A stretch of DNA of 64,000 bases, from positions 47,029,022 through 47,093,021 of the forward strand of contig CM045768.1 of NCBI GenBank assembly GCA_025200525.1, given 5' to 3'. The translations under genes were made by a program, and so were the position numbers. The stretch is from Camellia lanceoleosa. Lineage: Eukaryota; Streptophyta; Magnoliopsida; Ericales; Theaceae. Below the pieces are notes generated by a model, which saw only the letters and a program-made list of their open reading frames with translations, ran no database searches and had not been told where the DNA came from. Positions 23,568-36,019 of this stretch are shown here, in pieces; position 1 is the first letter of the stretch; every line of letters starts with the position of its first letter.

Positions 23568-23840
23568 TGCTCGAGCGAGGAAACCTGCGCTCGAGCGGAG
23601 AATACGAGCTCTCAGTATTTTTTTTAGACATGAGCTCTTCGCTCGAGCGACCACTTAGACGCTCGAGCGAACCCTTTGCATGTTGTCGATACACTCGAGC
23701 GTGGGAGTTGTAGCTCGAGCGTGGATTTTGAGCAACCGGTACTTTTTCCAAGTTTGCAGGTAGCTCGAGCGGAGGAGGTCACGCTCGAGCGGCCCCTCTC
23801 ATTTTGCATGTCCGCTCGAGCGAGGAAGTCTATGCTCGAG
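23568..23840. repeat. CGCTCGAGCG palindrome cluster in family-B solo LTR
   Basis: About ten copies of GCTCGAGCG within 270 bp, in the region equivalent to the clusters of element B. Confidence 0.85.
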
Positions 23841-24998
23841 TGGGAACCTTATTTTCAGAAAATTTTACCAAGTGTTTCACGGCATGTTTTAGCATCCTCA
23901 TTGCATCTAAGGCATTCCTAAGCCTTAATTAAGTCATATTAAGGAGGTTATGGATTAGAAACACACTAAGGAATGAATGTACTAAGTTATGAGACTGCAA
24001 GTGTGTGTGCTTTAGGCAATGTGGTAAGAAAGAATAAGAACCAACGTAATGAAAGCTAAGCCTTAATGGCCACTTGAATGTGTAATGATAAGACATGCTT
24101 GTGTTATGTATTTTGTGGTTGTAGGTCAAGACTCGAGGGTTGACTGACCATTGCAGGAAACCACTGTGAGTAATGTTATCGTAAAGTTACGTTCATATGA
24201 ATTATGTTCCAAATGAAATATGATAAGCTATGATTTCTGAAAGATTATCTGTTTACGTGAACGAACATTCCAAGTTTGAAATCTATTATGGCATCCATAG
24301 ATAGTCCCAAGTCATGGGGGACGGCATGAAAATGCGGGTCCATGACATACAAGTAATTACGAGATCTCGTTAGCCACTTCATTGTGGTGATATGTGTTTA
24401 ATCGGTATCCGGAACCGATTACTCTAGTCGGAAGACGTTCTGTGATGTGTTCTATGGGATGTACCATTTTTATGTTCTGATATGAGAATGATTATGCTAT
24501 GATCTGTTTCCGCTTATGATATGTTCGGATTTCGTTCACTAACCCCTTTACCTTAATGTTATTCACTGGGCTTTAGCTCACTATTTGTATATATATGTAT
24601 ATAGGTGAGCATTCTGGAGTTCAAGCCCGAAAGCTTTTGTCTGGAACTGTGTTTCTGTTGTCAGCCAACCATTGCGCCTCATGTAGAGGTTCCCGAAGTG
24701 TCCTGTGTTCAGTCCTTTCTATTCTGTATATGTATGAGACTGGATGTGATTAAGTTGGCTGTACTTAAGATACTGTAATGTGTGTGGGTATAATGTATGG
24801 TTAACTATCGGATATGTATATAAACTTTTAAATATTCTGTTTCATATAAGTCAGCATAGTTCATTGGACAATTATATTTATGTATTTGCTTCCGCTAGCC
24901 CCTTTATTTTTGGTAATCTGTTTAGAGGCTTTCGGTAATTCAAGGATTACTGGTCGGTTACGATGCTAAACCTATAGGGGTGGGTTTGGGTCGTGACA

Positions 24999-25319
24999 AC
25001 CCATCTGTGTCTTTTTTTGTCCTAGAACAGAGGAAAAAATGTGGCCGATGAGTCAGGTTCTTGATTCTGAAAGAACCAAGTTCAAAAAGTTCTGCACTGG
25101 GTTTCTTGAAGCACCCAGAGAGAGAGAATCAGCCAAAAATATATATGATTGATATGTATGCCCTTTTTTAGGTCCCGTCTCACCAATTTAGAAATAAAAA
25201 ATATATCGAGAGAGCCAGAGAGATGCATGTGTCCTCTATGTATTATCCTTTTTACCCTCTCACCTGCTCTCCTCTCTTTTCAATATTCCTTCACAAGAGA
25301 GAGCCAGCTTTTTTGAACC

Positions 25320-25359
<40 letters not shown>

Positions 25360-25775
25360 CTTACCAGCCCAATCAAAACAATAAAGAAATATATCTCTTG
25401 TACCCACCCCCATCATTCTGACCATCTTTTATTTTATTTTTTTTATTTTCTATTGTTTTTGTTTTATTATTTTCTTTTTATCAAATATCAAAAATGTATG
25501 ATTAATACCAATTTAGATAAAAACATCTAAAATATGTACAACACACAATATTATATAAAATTATAAAATACTACAAATTAATAAAATACTAAAACAAGAT
25601 TTTGATTTTAGTGATATAAAATAATTTGGGCCAAAATGGGTGAGGTTTGGGATTAAAACTTCAATTTGATTTTTTTTGCGGAGAAATTCATAAAATGATA
25701 TATTCCAATTTTCATCATGGGATATTTAAAAGAAAGTGCCCAAGTCTTAGGGCTAGTCAAAATGGGGTGTCTACA
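24999..25775 (-). mobile_element. 3' LTR of element C, second part
   Basis: Resumes ACCCATCTGTG as at 47316 and ends, on +, GGGGTGTCTACA at 25775, the LTR start TGTAGACACCCC on the minus strand. It includes a long T run (about 25327-25359), a weak point for assembly. Confidence 0.85.
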
Positions 25776-25793
25776 GTTGCCCTTCTTTGACAG
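25776..25793 (-). other. Polypurine tract of element C
   Basis: The minus strand reads GTCAAAGAAGGGCAAC directly before the LTR start, matching the tracts at 3768-3781 and 56096-56111. Confidence 0.8.
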
Positions 25794-25910
25794 AGCTCAA
25801 AGTCATTTCATGACGTGAGTGAATGTCAAAGCCCGAAGACAACCCTTTTGACAAGGCCATAAGATTTGGGCAATCAAACAAGATGCAAATGAAATTGGTT
25901 AAACTAGAAG

Positions 25911-25975
25911 GTTGCCCACATATCTCTTTGCAATGAATCAAACCAGCGTAATTCAGGGGGCAAGATGCTAATAAT
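25911..25975 (-). repeat. Conserved TACGTAGGCAGC-type element, C 3' side (decayed)
   Basis: Equivalent to 56231-56285, where it is better preserved (GGCTGCCTACGTATCCC, then AACGTAGTTCAGGG). The same element recurs near the 5' ends of both internal regions (42244-42300, 59900-59955). Confidence 0.65.
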
Positions 25976-26087
25976 ATGCAGGAAGATTTTGAGAACTGGA
26001 CTTATACGCTACGCGAAGCTGATTATTTTTGAAAAACTTATGATCATGAGAGGGAATACCTCAACCAAAAGAAATCAACAACCTAAC

Positions 26088-27104
26088 GTGTTTCACGCGA
26101 AAGGAGGAAAGATGGTGTGAACAACAGGCGCACCTGATGTTTTTAACAGAGGAAATCAACAACCTAACGCGTATTACGCGAAAGGAGGAAATATGGTATG
26201 AATAGACAGGCGAACCTGCTATTTTTAACCGAGTGAATCAATAACCTAACGTGTCTCACGCGAAAGAAGGAAACATGGTGTAAGCAATAGGCGCACCTGA
26301 TGTTTTTAACCGAGTGAATCAACAACCTAACGCGTCTCAAGCAAAAGGAGGAAAGATGGTGTAAACAACAGGCGCACATGATGTTTTTAACCGAGTAAAT
26401 CAACAACCTAACGCATCTCACGCGAAAGGAGGAGAGGTGGTGTAAACAGACTGGTTTACCTACTGTTTTTAACCGATTTACAATCCTAATGCATCGCACG
26501 CGAGAGGAGGAGGGATGCATCGCATATAAATGTGCATACCGCACAAATGAAAGAAGGGGTGCATTGCATACAAATTTGCGTACCGCACAAATGAAAGAGG
26601 GTTGCATCGTATACAAATGTGTATACCGCACAAATGAAAGAGAGGTTACATCGCATATAAATGTGCATACCGCACAAATGAAAGAGGGGGTAGCATCGCA
26701 TACAAATGTGCATACCGCATAAATGAAAGAGGGAGGTGGTGTGAACAGATAGGTGCACCTGCTGTTTTTAACTGGTTTACAAGCCTAACGCATCTCATGT
26801 GAGAGGAGAAGGGTTGGTGTAAACAGATAGGCTCACCTACTGTTTTTAACCGATTTGCAATCCAAATGCGTCACACACGAGAGGAGGAAGGGTGGTGTAA
26901 ACAGACAGGCTCACCTGCTGTTTTCAACTGATTTGCAATCCTAACGCGTCTCACGCGAGAGGAGAAGGGGTGGTGTAAACAGACAGGCTTACCTACTGTT
27001 TTTAACCGATTTGCAATCCTAAAACGTCACACGTGAGAGGATGAGGGGTGGTGTAAACAGACAGGCTCATCTGCTATTTTTAACCGATTTGCAATCCTAA
27101 AGCA
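26088..27104 (-). repeat. Left block of element C hairpin array
   Basis: About 78-bp units (GTGTAAACAGACAGGCTCAC ... CGATTTGCAATCCTAACGCG) with a sub-block of 43-45-bp units at 26495-26740 (GTGCATACCGCACAAATGAA). Most 78-bp units carry an inverted repeat such as CGCGTCTCACGCG. Reading frames here are repeat translations only. Confidence 0.9.
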
Positions 27105-30100
27105 TGTAGACCGCCCGAACTCCGCTCTACGCGCCCCCCTTTCGGAGAGGGCATGAATTGTAGTTCTAGCTACTACAGTTCGGACTCCTGTCATGGTTCT
27201 GAATCTAATCTCACGAAGTGCAATGTAAGACTGATAAATCACCAAAGAGTCCAAATCCGACAAATCGTTTTGAAAAATTGATTTTAATCAAAAAGTGCCA
27301 AACATAGACTACTTTTCCAGATTTCAGAGTCGCCACCTAAGTATTTTGTTTTTGGAAAATTTAGAAAACTCTGACTCGTGCCTAAGGTCACGTGTCCGTC
27401 AACACCAAAGTTGCCTCGGCTCAGGAACTTGGGTACAAGAGGGGAAGGTCCTGAAATGAGCACCCCTGCTCGCTTGATCAAAGGATTGGCCTCTACTAAC
27501 ATGATATGTTGTTTTTGAAAACACATGTATTCTTATTCCGATTTATTAGCTAGCTTACTATGTGATGCGCACAGCATACAAGTATAGACTAAATCGCTCG
27601 AATTGGAACAAAACATTTCATGTTTATTTGTTTGAAAATGGTTTGCAGATGCTACTCGCAAGTAGGCTAAAGCGCAGATTTGCCACCCTCAAGTGAGCTT
27701 AGAAAACATGATTTTGCCACTCTCAAGTGAGCTTAAAACGCACATTTTGATGAATTGTTCCAATTCAAGTAATGAAGCCTTCATCCCCAGGCATTCATGC
27801 AGTTAAACACTTAAGCAAATAGCTTCATGGCAAGCATGCTATCATGGCAGTCACTTACATACATGCAAGGATGCTAAAGCATAAACACTCACAGTGTACT
27901 CCAAACCAAAAAAGAAGCTAGTTAGTAATCAATGCATGATCCTAGCTATGTTAACAATGCCTAATGCAACACATGCAAAATGCAACTAAGATGGGCTCGG
28001 CTATTCTAACATGTCATGTGATGCAACTTGATAACATGTATTCAAATTGGTATTGAAATACAATGCAGTTTATATGATGCGCTGAGCCCGGTGCATGCAA
28101 AACAGATGAATGATGCACACATACGAAGCATAAGGATGCTAATTGAAAATGACCCTAAACTAACCATCGAAAGTGGTTAAGTAAAAAAGAGAAAGAAATG
28201 GAGGTTGGAAGACATGCATCACACACACGCACACTTATTACAACAATGTGCCCTATCGACGGAGGGTCCGAATAATAAGCTAACTAGCTAATCTAAGCTA
28301 ATTAAACTAATTATTACAAAACGAAGCAAATTAACTAACAAGTTAACTAATTACAAACACAAATGAATAGCTAAGTGTATTAACTACTTAAGTACAAAAC
28401 CAAATAGCTAACTAGTTATGCAAAGTAGTTAAAAGGAGCCTCAGGGCGAGAAGTGTATGCATGCTCGGTCGGCTCGTTCGGAAATCCATTACTATGCCCC
28501 AACTTGCCTCTGTTTGCATTTGATCTCAGAACACTGCACAAGCTTCCAAATAGCTTCTACTCCAACATGGAGACCTCCAGGAGGGCTGCCGACCACTTAA
28601 TGGTGTTGTAGACCACCTGTAGACCACTTACACATGCTGCAGACTAGAAAAAGTGGTCGGCCAGCTACTTTTTCTGGTCCTGCCAAGCTCCAATTTGTTG
28701 CAACATAGAACAAGAAGGGGCACAGCAGTGTATTTGTATGTGTGCACAACCACCCTCCCTATCATTTCTTAAGCTCAATGGGGTATAGTTCTCAACTCTC
28801 GGGCCACCAACCGAGCATCGCAATACACGATGGCCGAGAAGCCAAGTTTGCACAATTCAATGTCAATTAATGCACAAATAACACATAAGGGCCTTAACCT
28901 CTATCATGCATGATGAAGAGGGTCGGCGACCGAGAAATGAGGCACGTTTCATCACTTCAAGTATGAAACGCCCCTCGTTTCTCGTGTTTGGATTAACGTT
29001 CAATCCAAACATAATGCATTGCAGCTCAAGCATACCAAACACAATGCAATGCAACATGAGCATGCAAACACAATGCAATGCAATAACATGCAAACAATGC
29101 AATGTAACAACATGCAAACAACATGCTCTTCTATGAATGCTAGAATGGCATGCACAAGATTCTAACATATGAACAATGCATGCATGGCATGTTCGGAGGC
29201 TAAAGTATCAAAGCAAGTAAATAGTACCATATAAGAGGCATGCAATACAATGCTCAACGGATTTAAACCAACTATGGATAGACCTCATGCATGCCCAAAA
29301 CAGTGGCCAACACATCAAAACTTAAGCACAAAAGGGCCAAGAACACATGCTCATGTGATGGCTCATTAATTAGGCATAAGAGCACAACTCTCAAACATGA
29401 TTTAGAAGTGACAAACATGGAAGTGTGATAACACTATATGCTCTGAAATTAGGTGTGAAATGATGCAAAATCATTCAAACAACACAAGTAAAGCATGCTA
29501 GAAGGTCTAAGGCACAAGGCTACTAAAAGGGACTACGCAAAAGGCACGCAATGCATGGTACAAATGATTGAACCAACCATAGACAAAGCTCAAATAGGTC
29601 AAAACAAAGACCAAAACATGCTGAGATGGGAGCCCACAAGCCTAAGCATGCATGCATACGTACAAGTTAGGCTATAAGCGAGGCACAAAGGCATACCCCT
29701 TAAAAGCACTTGAAGAATGAAAGAAGTGAGAACATGGCAATGCTATATGCTCTGAAATAACATGTTAAATGATGCCAAATCAGGCACATGTCACAAATGA
29801 AGCATGCTAGGAGGCTTAAAGCTTGAAACTAGCATAGGCACTTACACTATAGCTATACAAAGCAAGCCCCAAAAGGCCAAGAACACCTAAAACAGTCCCA
29901 AGGCGGGTCAAAACAATGCCAAAAACATGCTTGAACATAGCCAACATATGCAAGAATAAAAGGCATGAAGCATGGAGCATACAAGGCCAATGAGGAGGAT
30001 TACACTACACATACCAAAACCAAGCATGAGATGACTTCACCAACAAAAATAAGAGTTGTAACATGGTAAAATAACACCAAAAACATGCTGAAATGGTAGC

Positions 30101-32306
30101 CCAAAAGCCTAGGCAAGCATGCATACATATTGGCTCATAGATAAGGCATGTAGACACAACTCTCAAACACAATTAAAGAGTGATAAACATGAGAGTATGG
30201 CAAAGATATAAGCTCTGAAATACCATGCCAAATGATGCCAAGGCATGTAAACATCACAAGTATAGCATGGTAGGGGCCTTAAAACTCAAGACTAGTCAAG
30301 GCATTTGCACTATAGCTATGCAAAACATGAGTCATATGGCCAAGGCAATCCAAAACAGTAGGCTAATGGGCAAGATTGCACTACAAGTGCACAAACCAAG
30401 CAAGAGGTGACTCCACCAACCAAAAACAGAGTTATGGCATGTCAAAATAACACCAAAAATGGGCTGAGACTAAGCCAACACATGCTAGAATAACAAGTTA
30501 ACTCATTAGGCATGCAAGGCTAGCAAAGAGGATTTACAGTACAAGTGCATGAAGCATGCAACCAATGATCAAACAAGCCAAAAACAGAGTTAAAGCATGT
30601 TAAATAATGGCCAAAAATGTGCTGGAGTGGAGCCAAAATATGCTAGAATTATAGGCTAAAATAGCTAGCATACAAGGCTAGTTTGCAAGGATTACACTAC
30701 AAGTGTATAAAGCATGCAAGGGTGGCCTAAACTAAGCCAAAACAGAGGTATGCCATACTGAAATAAGGCCAAAAATAGGCTGAGATGGGGCCAAAACAAG
30801 CTTAACAAACATGCTACTTTGATGAGCCATCAACATAAACACACAAGAGAAGAGAAGGGGGGACAACCCCCTCCCATTTGGGGCCTCAAAACCAAGTTTC
30901 TACCACTGAAATTCCTCTGAGTTTTAGTGGTGAAGAAGCCAAACAAAGGTGATCACAAAGGCCTAAAGTGATGGCACAAAACAAGGCAAAATAAGGCACA
31001 AAAGGGGGTAGACCACCCCCAACACCAAAGAGGCCTTAAATAACCTTTCTTAACACTTAAAATTAGAAATTTTTACAATATAAAGTTAAGCCTAAAACAT
31101 CATGCAAATAGGGCCAAAGACTTAAGCAAAACAAAGCTTTAGAGAGGATAGAGTCTCACCCTTGAAGAAACACAGCAAATCAGTAACTTCTAAGGCAAAA
31201 CCAAGCCTTTGAGCTTCAAACAAACCTTCAAGAACCTCAGCTCAAGAATGAAGGTGTTTCACTATGTGTTTGTGTGCAAAAGTGTGAAGAAATGGCACTT
31301 TTAAGTACAAATGTAGAGAGAATGAGCAATATAGAGATAGATGATATATGTATAGCTCCAATGCAAAATTCTCAACCTGAGACAAGAGGGAAGAGGTTCC
31401 ATTTTATAGAAAAACATGCATCAAGCTTGTTGAGCAAGCTTGAAGCTTGAATCAATCCCTCCATATACGTGTATAGAGGATGCTTTCTGTGCCTAACAGC
31501 TAGCACAGCTGGCATGGAAAATATCTGCAGAAAGTGCAGGAAAGCTGCCGACCAGTTGAAGTGGTCGGCCAGCTACTTGCACTGGTCGGCTGGCTAGAAA
31601 AAGTGGTTTGCAGGAAGAGAAAGTGGTCGGTAAGGGGGGAAAGGTGGTCTGCACAGACAGAGGAAGGTGGCGGCATGGCTACTGACCACTCTTTTGGTCT
31701 GCAGACCAGAAAATGTGGCTGGTCGATAAAAAAAAGTGGCTGGTCGGGAAGAAAAGTGGCTGGCAAGGCCAAAAAGTGGCTAGCAAGTGTCCAAATTGAA
31801 GCCCCAGAAGTTTTCCAATAGTGGCAGCCTTGCATCAAAATTCTAACTGTGCAAAAAGTTATGCATGTTTTGGTGAAGCCGCTCAGTTTCAATCCTACCC
31901 AGATTTATGCCGAACTTCTCCCAAACTAGTTTTCTTCTTTCCTCTCTCATTTTCTTCAACTCCAAATCCCTAAACAAGGTGTTTTGAAAGATTTTTAAAT
32001 ATTTCATTTCTCTTTCATTCATTTCCACTTTGTCCTCGCTCGGTTTACTGAAAAGCGCAACATTTAATGAAATGCGACCGTCGGCACATTGTAGGAACTT
32101 TATTTCAAAAACATTTTGAAAGAGAGGGACTTAAGGTCCAAAAAACATTCAAAATAGTTTTGGTCCAAAAAAAAAGGGGTGTGAGGTTTGGATTTGACGC
32201 TCTGCTTGCCAAAGGAATCGACCCTTTGCATAGCATAGCTTACATCACTAAGTAAGCAATCAGTAGTGCCCAAGTCTTAAGGGCGGTCAAAAATGGGATG
32301 TCTACA
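27105..32306 (-). mobile_element. Solo LTR of family A, copy A3 (5202 bp)
   Basis: On + it starts TGTAGACCGCCC and ends GGGATGTCTACA. It splits the tandem array. Flanks are AAGCA (27100-27104) and AAGCG (32307-32311), a 5-bp duplication with one CpG-type change; joining the flanks restores a normal array unit. It is the longest and one of the most decayed A copies; the donor-like motif remains near 31154-31167. Confidence 0.9.
31154..31167 (-). other. Conserved splice-donor-like site in LTR A3
   Basis: The minus strand reads CTTCAAGG|GTGAGA, kept although the TATA region of this copy is no longer clear. Confidence 0.5.
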
Positions 32307-35125
32307 AAGCGTCACACGCAAAAGCAGAAGGGGTGGTGTAAACAGACAAGCTCACCTGCTGTTTTTAACTGATTTGCGATCCTAATGCGTCACACGCGAG
32401 AGGAGAAAAGGTGGTGTAAACAAATAGGCTCACTTGTTGTTTTTAACTGATTTGCAATCCTAATGCTTCTCATGCGAGAGAAGGAGAGGTGGCATAAACA
32501 GACAGACTCACCTGCTATATTTAACCAATTTACAATCCTAACGCGTTTCACACGAGAGGAGGAGAGGTGGTGTAAACAGACAGGCTTACCTGTTATTTTT
32601 AACCGATTTACAATTCTAACACGTCACACGCGAGAGGAGGAGTGGTGCATCACATACAACTGTGCATACCGCACAAATGAAAAAGGGGGTTGCATCGCAT
32701 ACAAACGTGCATACTGCATAAATAAAATAGGGGAGTTGCATCGCATACAAATGTGCATACCGCATAAATGAAAGAGGGGGTAGCATCGCATACAAATATG
32801 CATACCGCACAAATGAAAGAGGGAGGGTGTGAATAGACAGGCGCACCTGCTGTTTTTTATCGGTTTACAATCCTAACGCGTCTCATGTGAGAGAAGAAAT
32901 GGTGGTGTAAACAGATGGGCTCACCTACTATTTTTAACCGATTTGCAATCCTAACGCGTCACACGCGAGAGGAGGAGGGGTGGTGTAAACAGACAGGCTC
33001 ACCTGCTATTTTTAACTGATTTGCAATCCTAACGCGTCTCACGCAAGAGAAGAAGGGGTGGTGTAAACAGACAGGCTCACCTGCTATTTTTAACCGATTT
33101 GTAATCCTAACGCGTCACACACGAGAGGAGGAGGGGTGGTGTAAACAGACAGGCTCACCTGCTATTTTTAACCGATTTGCAATCCTAAAGAGTCACACGC
33201 AAAAGGAGAAGGGGTGGTGTAAACAGACATGCTTACCTGCTGTTTTTAACCGATTTGCGATCCTAACGCGTCACATATGAGAAGAGAAGGGGTGGTGTAA
33301 ACAAACAGGCTCACTTGCTATTTTTAACCGATTTGCAATCCTAATGCGTCTCACATGAGAGGAAGAGAGGGGTGGTGTAAACAGACAGGCCCACCTATTG
33401 TTTTTAACAGATTTACAATCCTAACTTGTCTCACGTGAGAGGAGGAGAGATGGTGTAAACAGACAGGCTCACCTGCTGTTTTGAACCGATTTGCAATCCT
33501 AACGCGTCTCATATGAGAAGAGGAGAGGTGGTGTAAACAGACAAGCTCACCTACTATTTTTAACCGATTTGCAATCCTAACACGTCACACATGAGAGGAG
33601 AAGGCGTGGTGTAAACAAACAGGCTCACCTGCTGTTTTTAAACGATTTGCAATCCTAACGGGTCTCACGCGAGAGAATGAGGGGTGGTGTAAACAGACAG
33701 GCTCACATGCTGTTTCTAACCAATTTGCAATCCTAATGTGTCTCACGCGAGAGGAGGAATAGTAAACTTGAGATCCAAACGCGTTTCATGCGAGTAAAGG
33801 AATAGTGAACTTGAGATCCAAACGCGTTTCACACGAGCGGAGGAATAGTGTGAACTTGAGATCCAAACGCGTTTCACGCGAGTGGAGGAAAGTGAACTTA
33901 AGATCCAAACGCATTTCACGTGAGTGGAGGAATAGTGTGAACTTGAGATCCAAACGCGTTTCATGCGAGTGAAGGAATAGTGTGAACCTGAGATCCAAAC
34001 GCGTTTCACACGAGTGAAGGAATAGTGTGAACTTGAGATCCAAACGCGTTTCATGCAAGTGGAGGGAAGTGAACTTGAGATCCAAACGCATCTCACGTGA
34101 GTAGAGGAATATTGAACTTGAGATCCAAACGCGTTTTACGCGAGTGGAGGAATAGTGGTGTAACCAATAGAAGTTCCTAGCCGTATCTCATACGGAGAGG
34201 GGGAAGGTTTTAACCAAGTGAACTTCAAATCTTAACATGTCTCACGTGAAAGGTGAAAATATGGTGTAACCAACAAGCGTACCTAACTGTACCTCATACG
34301 GTAATGGGGAAGGTTTTAACGAGGTAAACTTCAAATTCTAACACGTCTCATGTGAAAGGTGAAAATCTGGTGTAACCAACAAGCATACCTAACTGTATCT
34401 TATACGGAAAAGGGGAAGGTTTTAACCAAGTAGACTTACAATCCTAACGTGTTTCACGTGAAAGGAGCAAAGGTGGTGTTACCAACAGGCATACCTAACC
34501 GTATCTCATACGGAAAGGGGGAAGGTTCTAATGAGGTAAACATCTATTCCTAACATGTTTCACGTAAAACGAGCAAAGGTGGTGTAACCAACAGGCATAC
34601 CTAACTGTATCTCATATGGAAAGGGGAAAGGTTTTAACCAGAGAGAATAACAATGGTGTAACCAACAGGCGTATCTCAACGTATTTCATACGAAGATAGG
34701 GAAGGTTTTAACCAAGGAGAAAAACAATGGTGTAACCAACAGACGTATCTTAGCGTATTTCATACGGAGAGAGGGAAGGTTTTAATTGAGGAAAAAAACA
34801 ATAGTGTAACCAGCAGGCATATCTCAACGTGTTTCATACAAAGAGAGGGAATGTTTTAACTGAGAAAAACAATAGTGCAACCAACAGACGTATCTTATCG
34901 TATTTCATACGGAGAGAGGGAAGGTTTTAACCGGGTGAACTTGAAATCCCAATGCGTTTCACGCGGAAGGAGGAAAGAGGGTATAACCAATAGCTGTACC
35001 TAACCATATCTCATATGGAGAGGGGGAAGGTTTTAACCAAGTAAATGTCACATCCTAACACGTTTCGCGTGAAAGGAGCAAAGGTAAATTCAAAGTCCAA
35101 ATGCGTCTCATGCGAGTGGAAGAAT
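32307..35125 (-). repeat. Right block of element C hairpin array
   Basis: Three zones. 32307-33760: about 78-bp units, with a repeat of the 43-45-bp sub-block at 32640-32825. 33761-34145: about nine units of about 45 bp (AACTTGAGATCCAAACGCG). 34146-35125: about 105-bp units with two inverted repeats each, such as CCGTATCTCATACGG. The only element common to all zones is the small hairpin. It continues the block at 26088-27104, split by A3. Confidence 0.9.
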
Positions 35126-35545
35126 GGTAGAATGATTTCTTGCTGACAAGGGGTAATCTCTACATGTAAAAACCATAGATGCCCCTTTTCTTCCTGATCA
35201 TATTCACAACTTTCCCTATTCTCCAACGGGGTGACAGACTAGGTTGATTTAGTATCCAGAATTAAGGCGCATACACGTTACCTCAACCTATGGGGCTGCT
35301 GTATAGATTTCAAGCCAAGGATAGACCCCTGGGTATTTAAACTATACTTTAGTCTCAGAAATTCCAAACCTTTACGTTCTAGGCATCGCCATTCGAACTC
35401 TAGTTTCCATCGTCGTAGTTGGTTTCCTAGGAACTCATTGCAAACATAGACAGATGGCTATACCAGACTGCCTAAAGTCGTTCGGGCATGACAAACACCA
35501 AATGAATTGCACCTCTAGAGGATTTAAGATCTCCTAGACCCCGGG
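35126..35545. other. Element C internal, no recognised content
   Basis: Unique-looking sequence between the array and the small repeat at 35546. No frame or motif recognised. Confidence 0.5.
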
Positions 35546-35735
35546 AGTGCACAAGATAGTGCAATGCGCAAGATAGCGCGATTGAATTGAACTTGCACAA
35601 GATAGTGTGATGTGCAAAATAGCGCGATTGAATTGGAGTGCACAAGATAGTGTAATGCGCAAGATAGAGCGATTGAATTGAAATTGTGCAGTAGATGCTC
35701 GAAGTGAGATTATTGTGCGATAGATGCACAGAATT
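35546..35735 (-). repeat. Small block of the GCAC/GCGC hairpin repeat in element C
   Basis: About three 48-bp units with TGCACAAGATAGTGC and GCGCAAGATAGCGC, the same repeat that forms the large array at 56450-58060 in the family-A element. Confidence 0.85.
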
Positions 35736-36010
35736 CGAACCAAATACCGTATACATATACCATATACATAATACAAATATGTATACAGGCACACACATGC
35801 AAGCTAAACCATATACGGAGACATACACACACACATAGATATATAAATACACACAGATATTTACATACGGTATATACATATATAGATTCAAGGAATATTC
35901 TGTTTGCGGCCATCAGTGAAAAGATGCCGTTATTGAGAAGGCATATTTCGTTTGCTGACGTCAGCATGCGTACTCAAAATACGCAAAAAGAAAGAAAAAA
36001 ACACAAAATG
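35736..36010. other. Microsatellite-rich spacer in element C
   Basis: ATAC/ACAC-rich simple sequence (35750-35885) then A-rich DNA. No gene. Confidence 0.5.
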
Positions 36011-36019
36011 CATGGATAC

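Larger units (their letters stand above)
18076..24998 (+). mobile_element. Solo LTR of family B (about 2.64 kb without the nested LTR)
   Basis: Starts TGTAATAACCCCGACCC, ends GGGTCGTGACA, and carries the CGCTCGAGCG cluster. Similarity to the LTRs of element B is clear but more distant (for example the shared ATATCTGTTTGGATT and GCCTTATCGGC segments), so it is a sister subfamily. No primer site or polypurine tract borders it, hence solo. It sits in the 3' LTR of C, whose sequence continues on both sides; a clean 5-bp target duplication is not visible (TCAGC left, ACCCA right). Confidence 0.82.

Noticed and set aside
18069..25003. A 5-bp target duplication for the family-B solo LTR
   Set aside because: TCAGC and ACCCA do not match, so no duplication is claimed. 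Insertion is still supported by the uninterrupted copy at 47305-47325.
26164..26758. Frames of 155 and 90 codons with Cys/His-rich repeats
   Set aside because: Translations of the 78- and 44-bp tandem units, not zinc-finger genes.
33743..34096. Frames of 117 and 101 codons with a 15-residue repeat
   Set aside because: The 45-bp array unit is a multiple of three and stop-free by chance.
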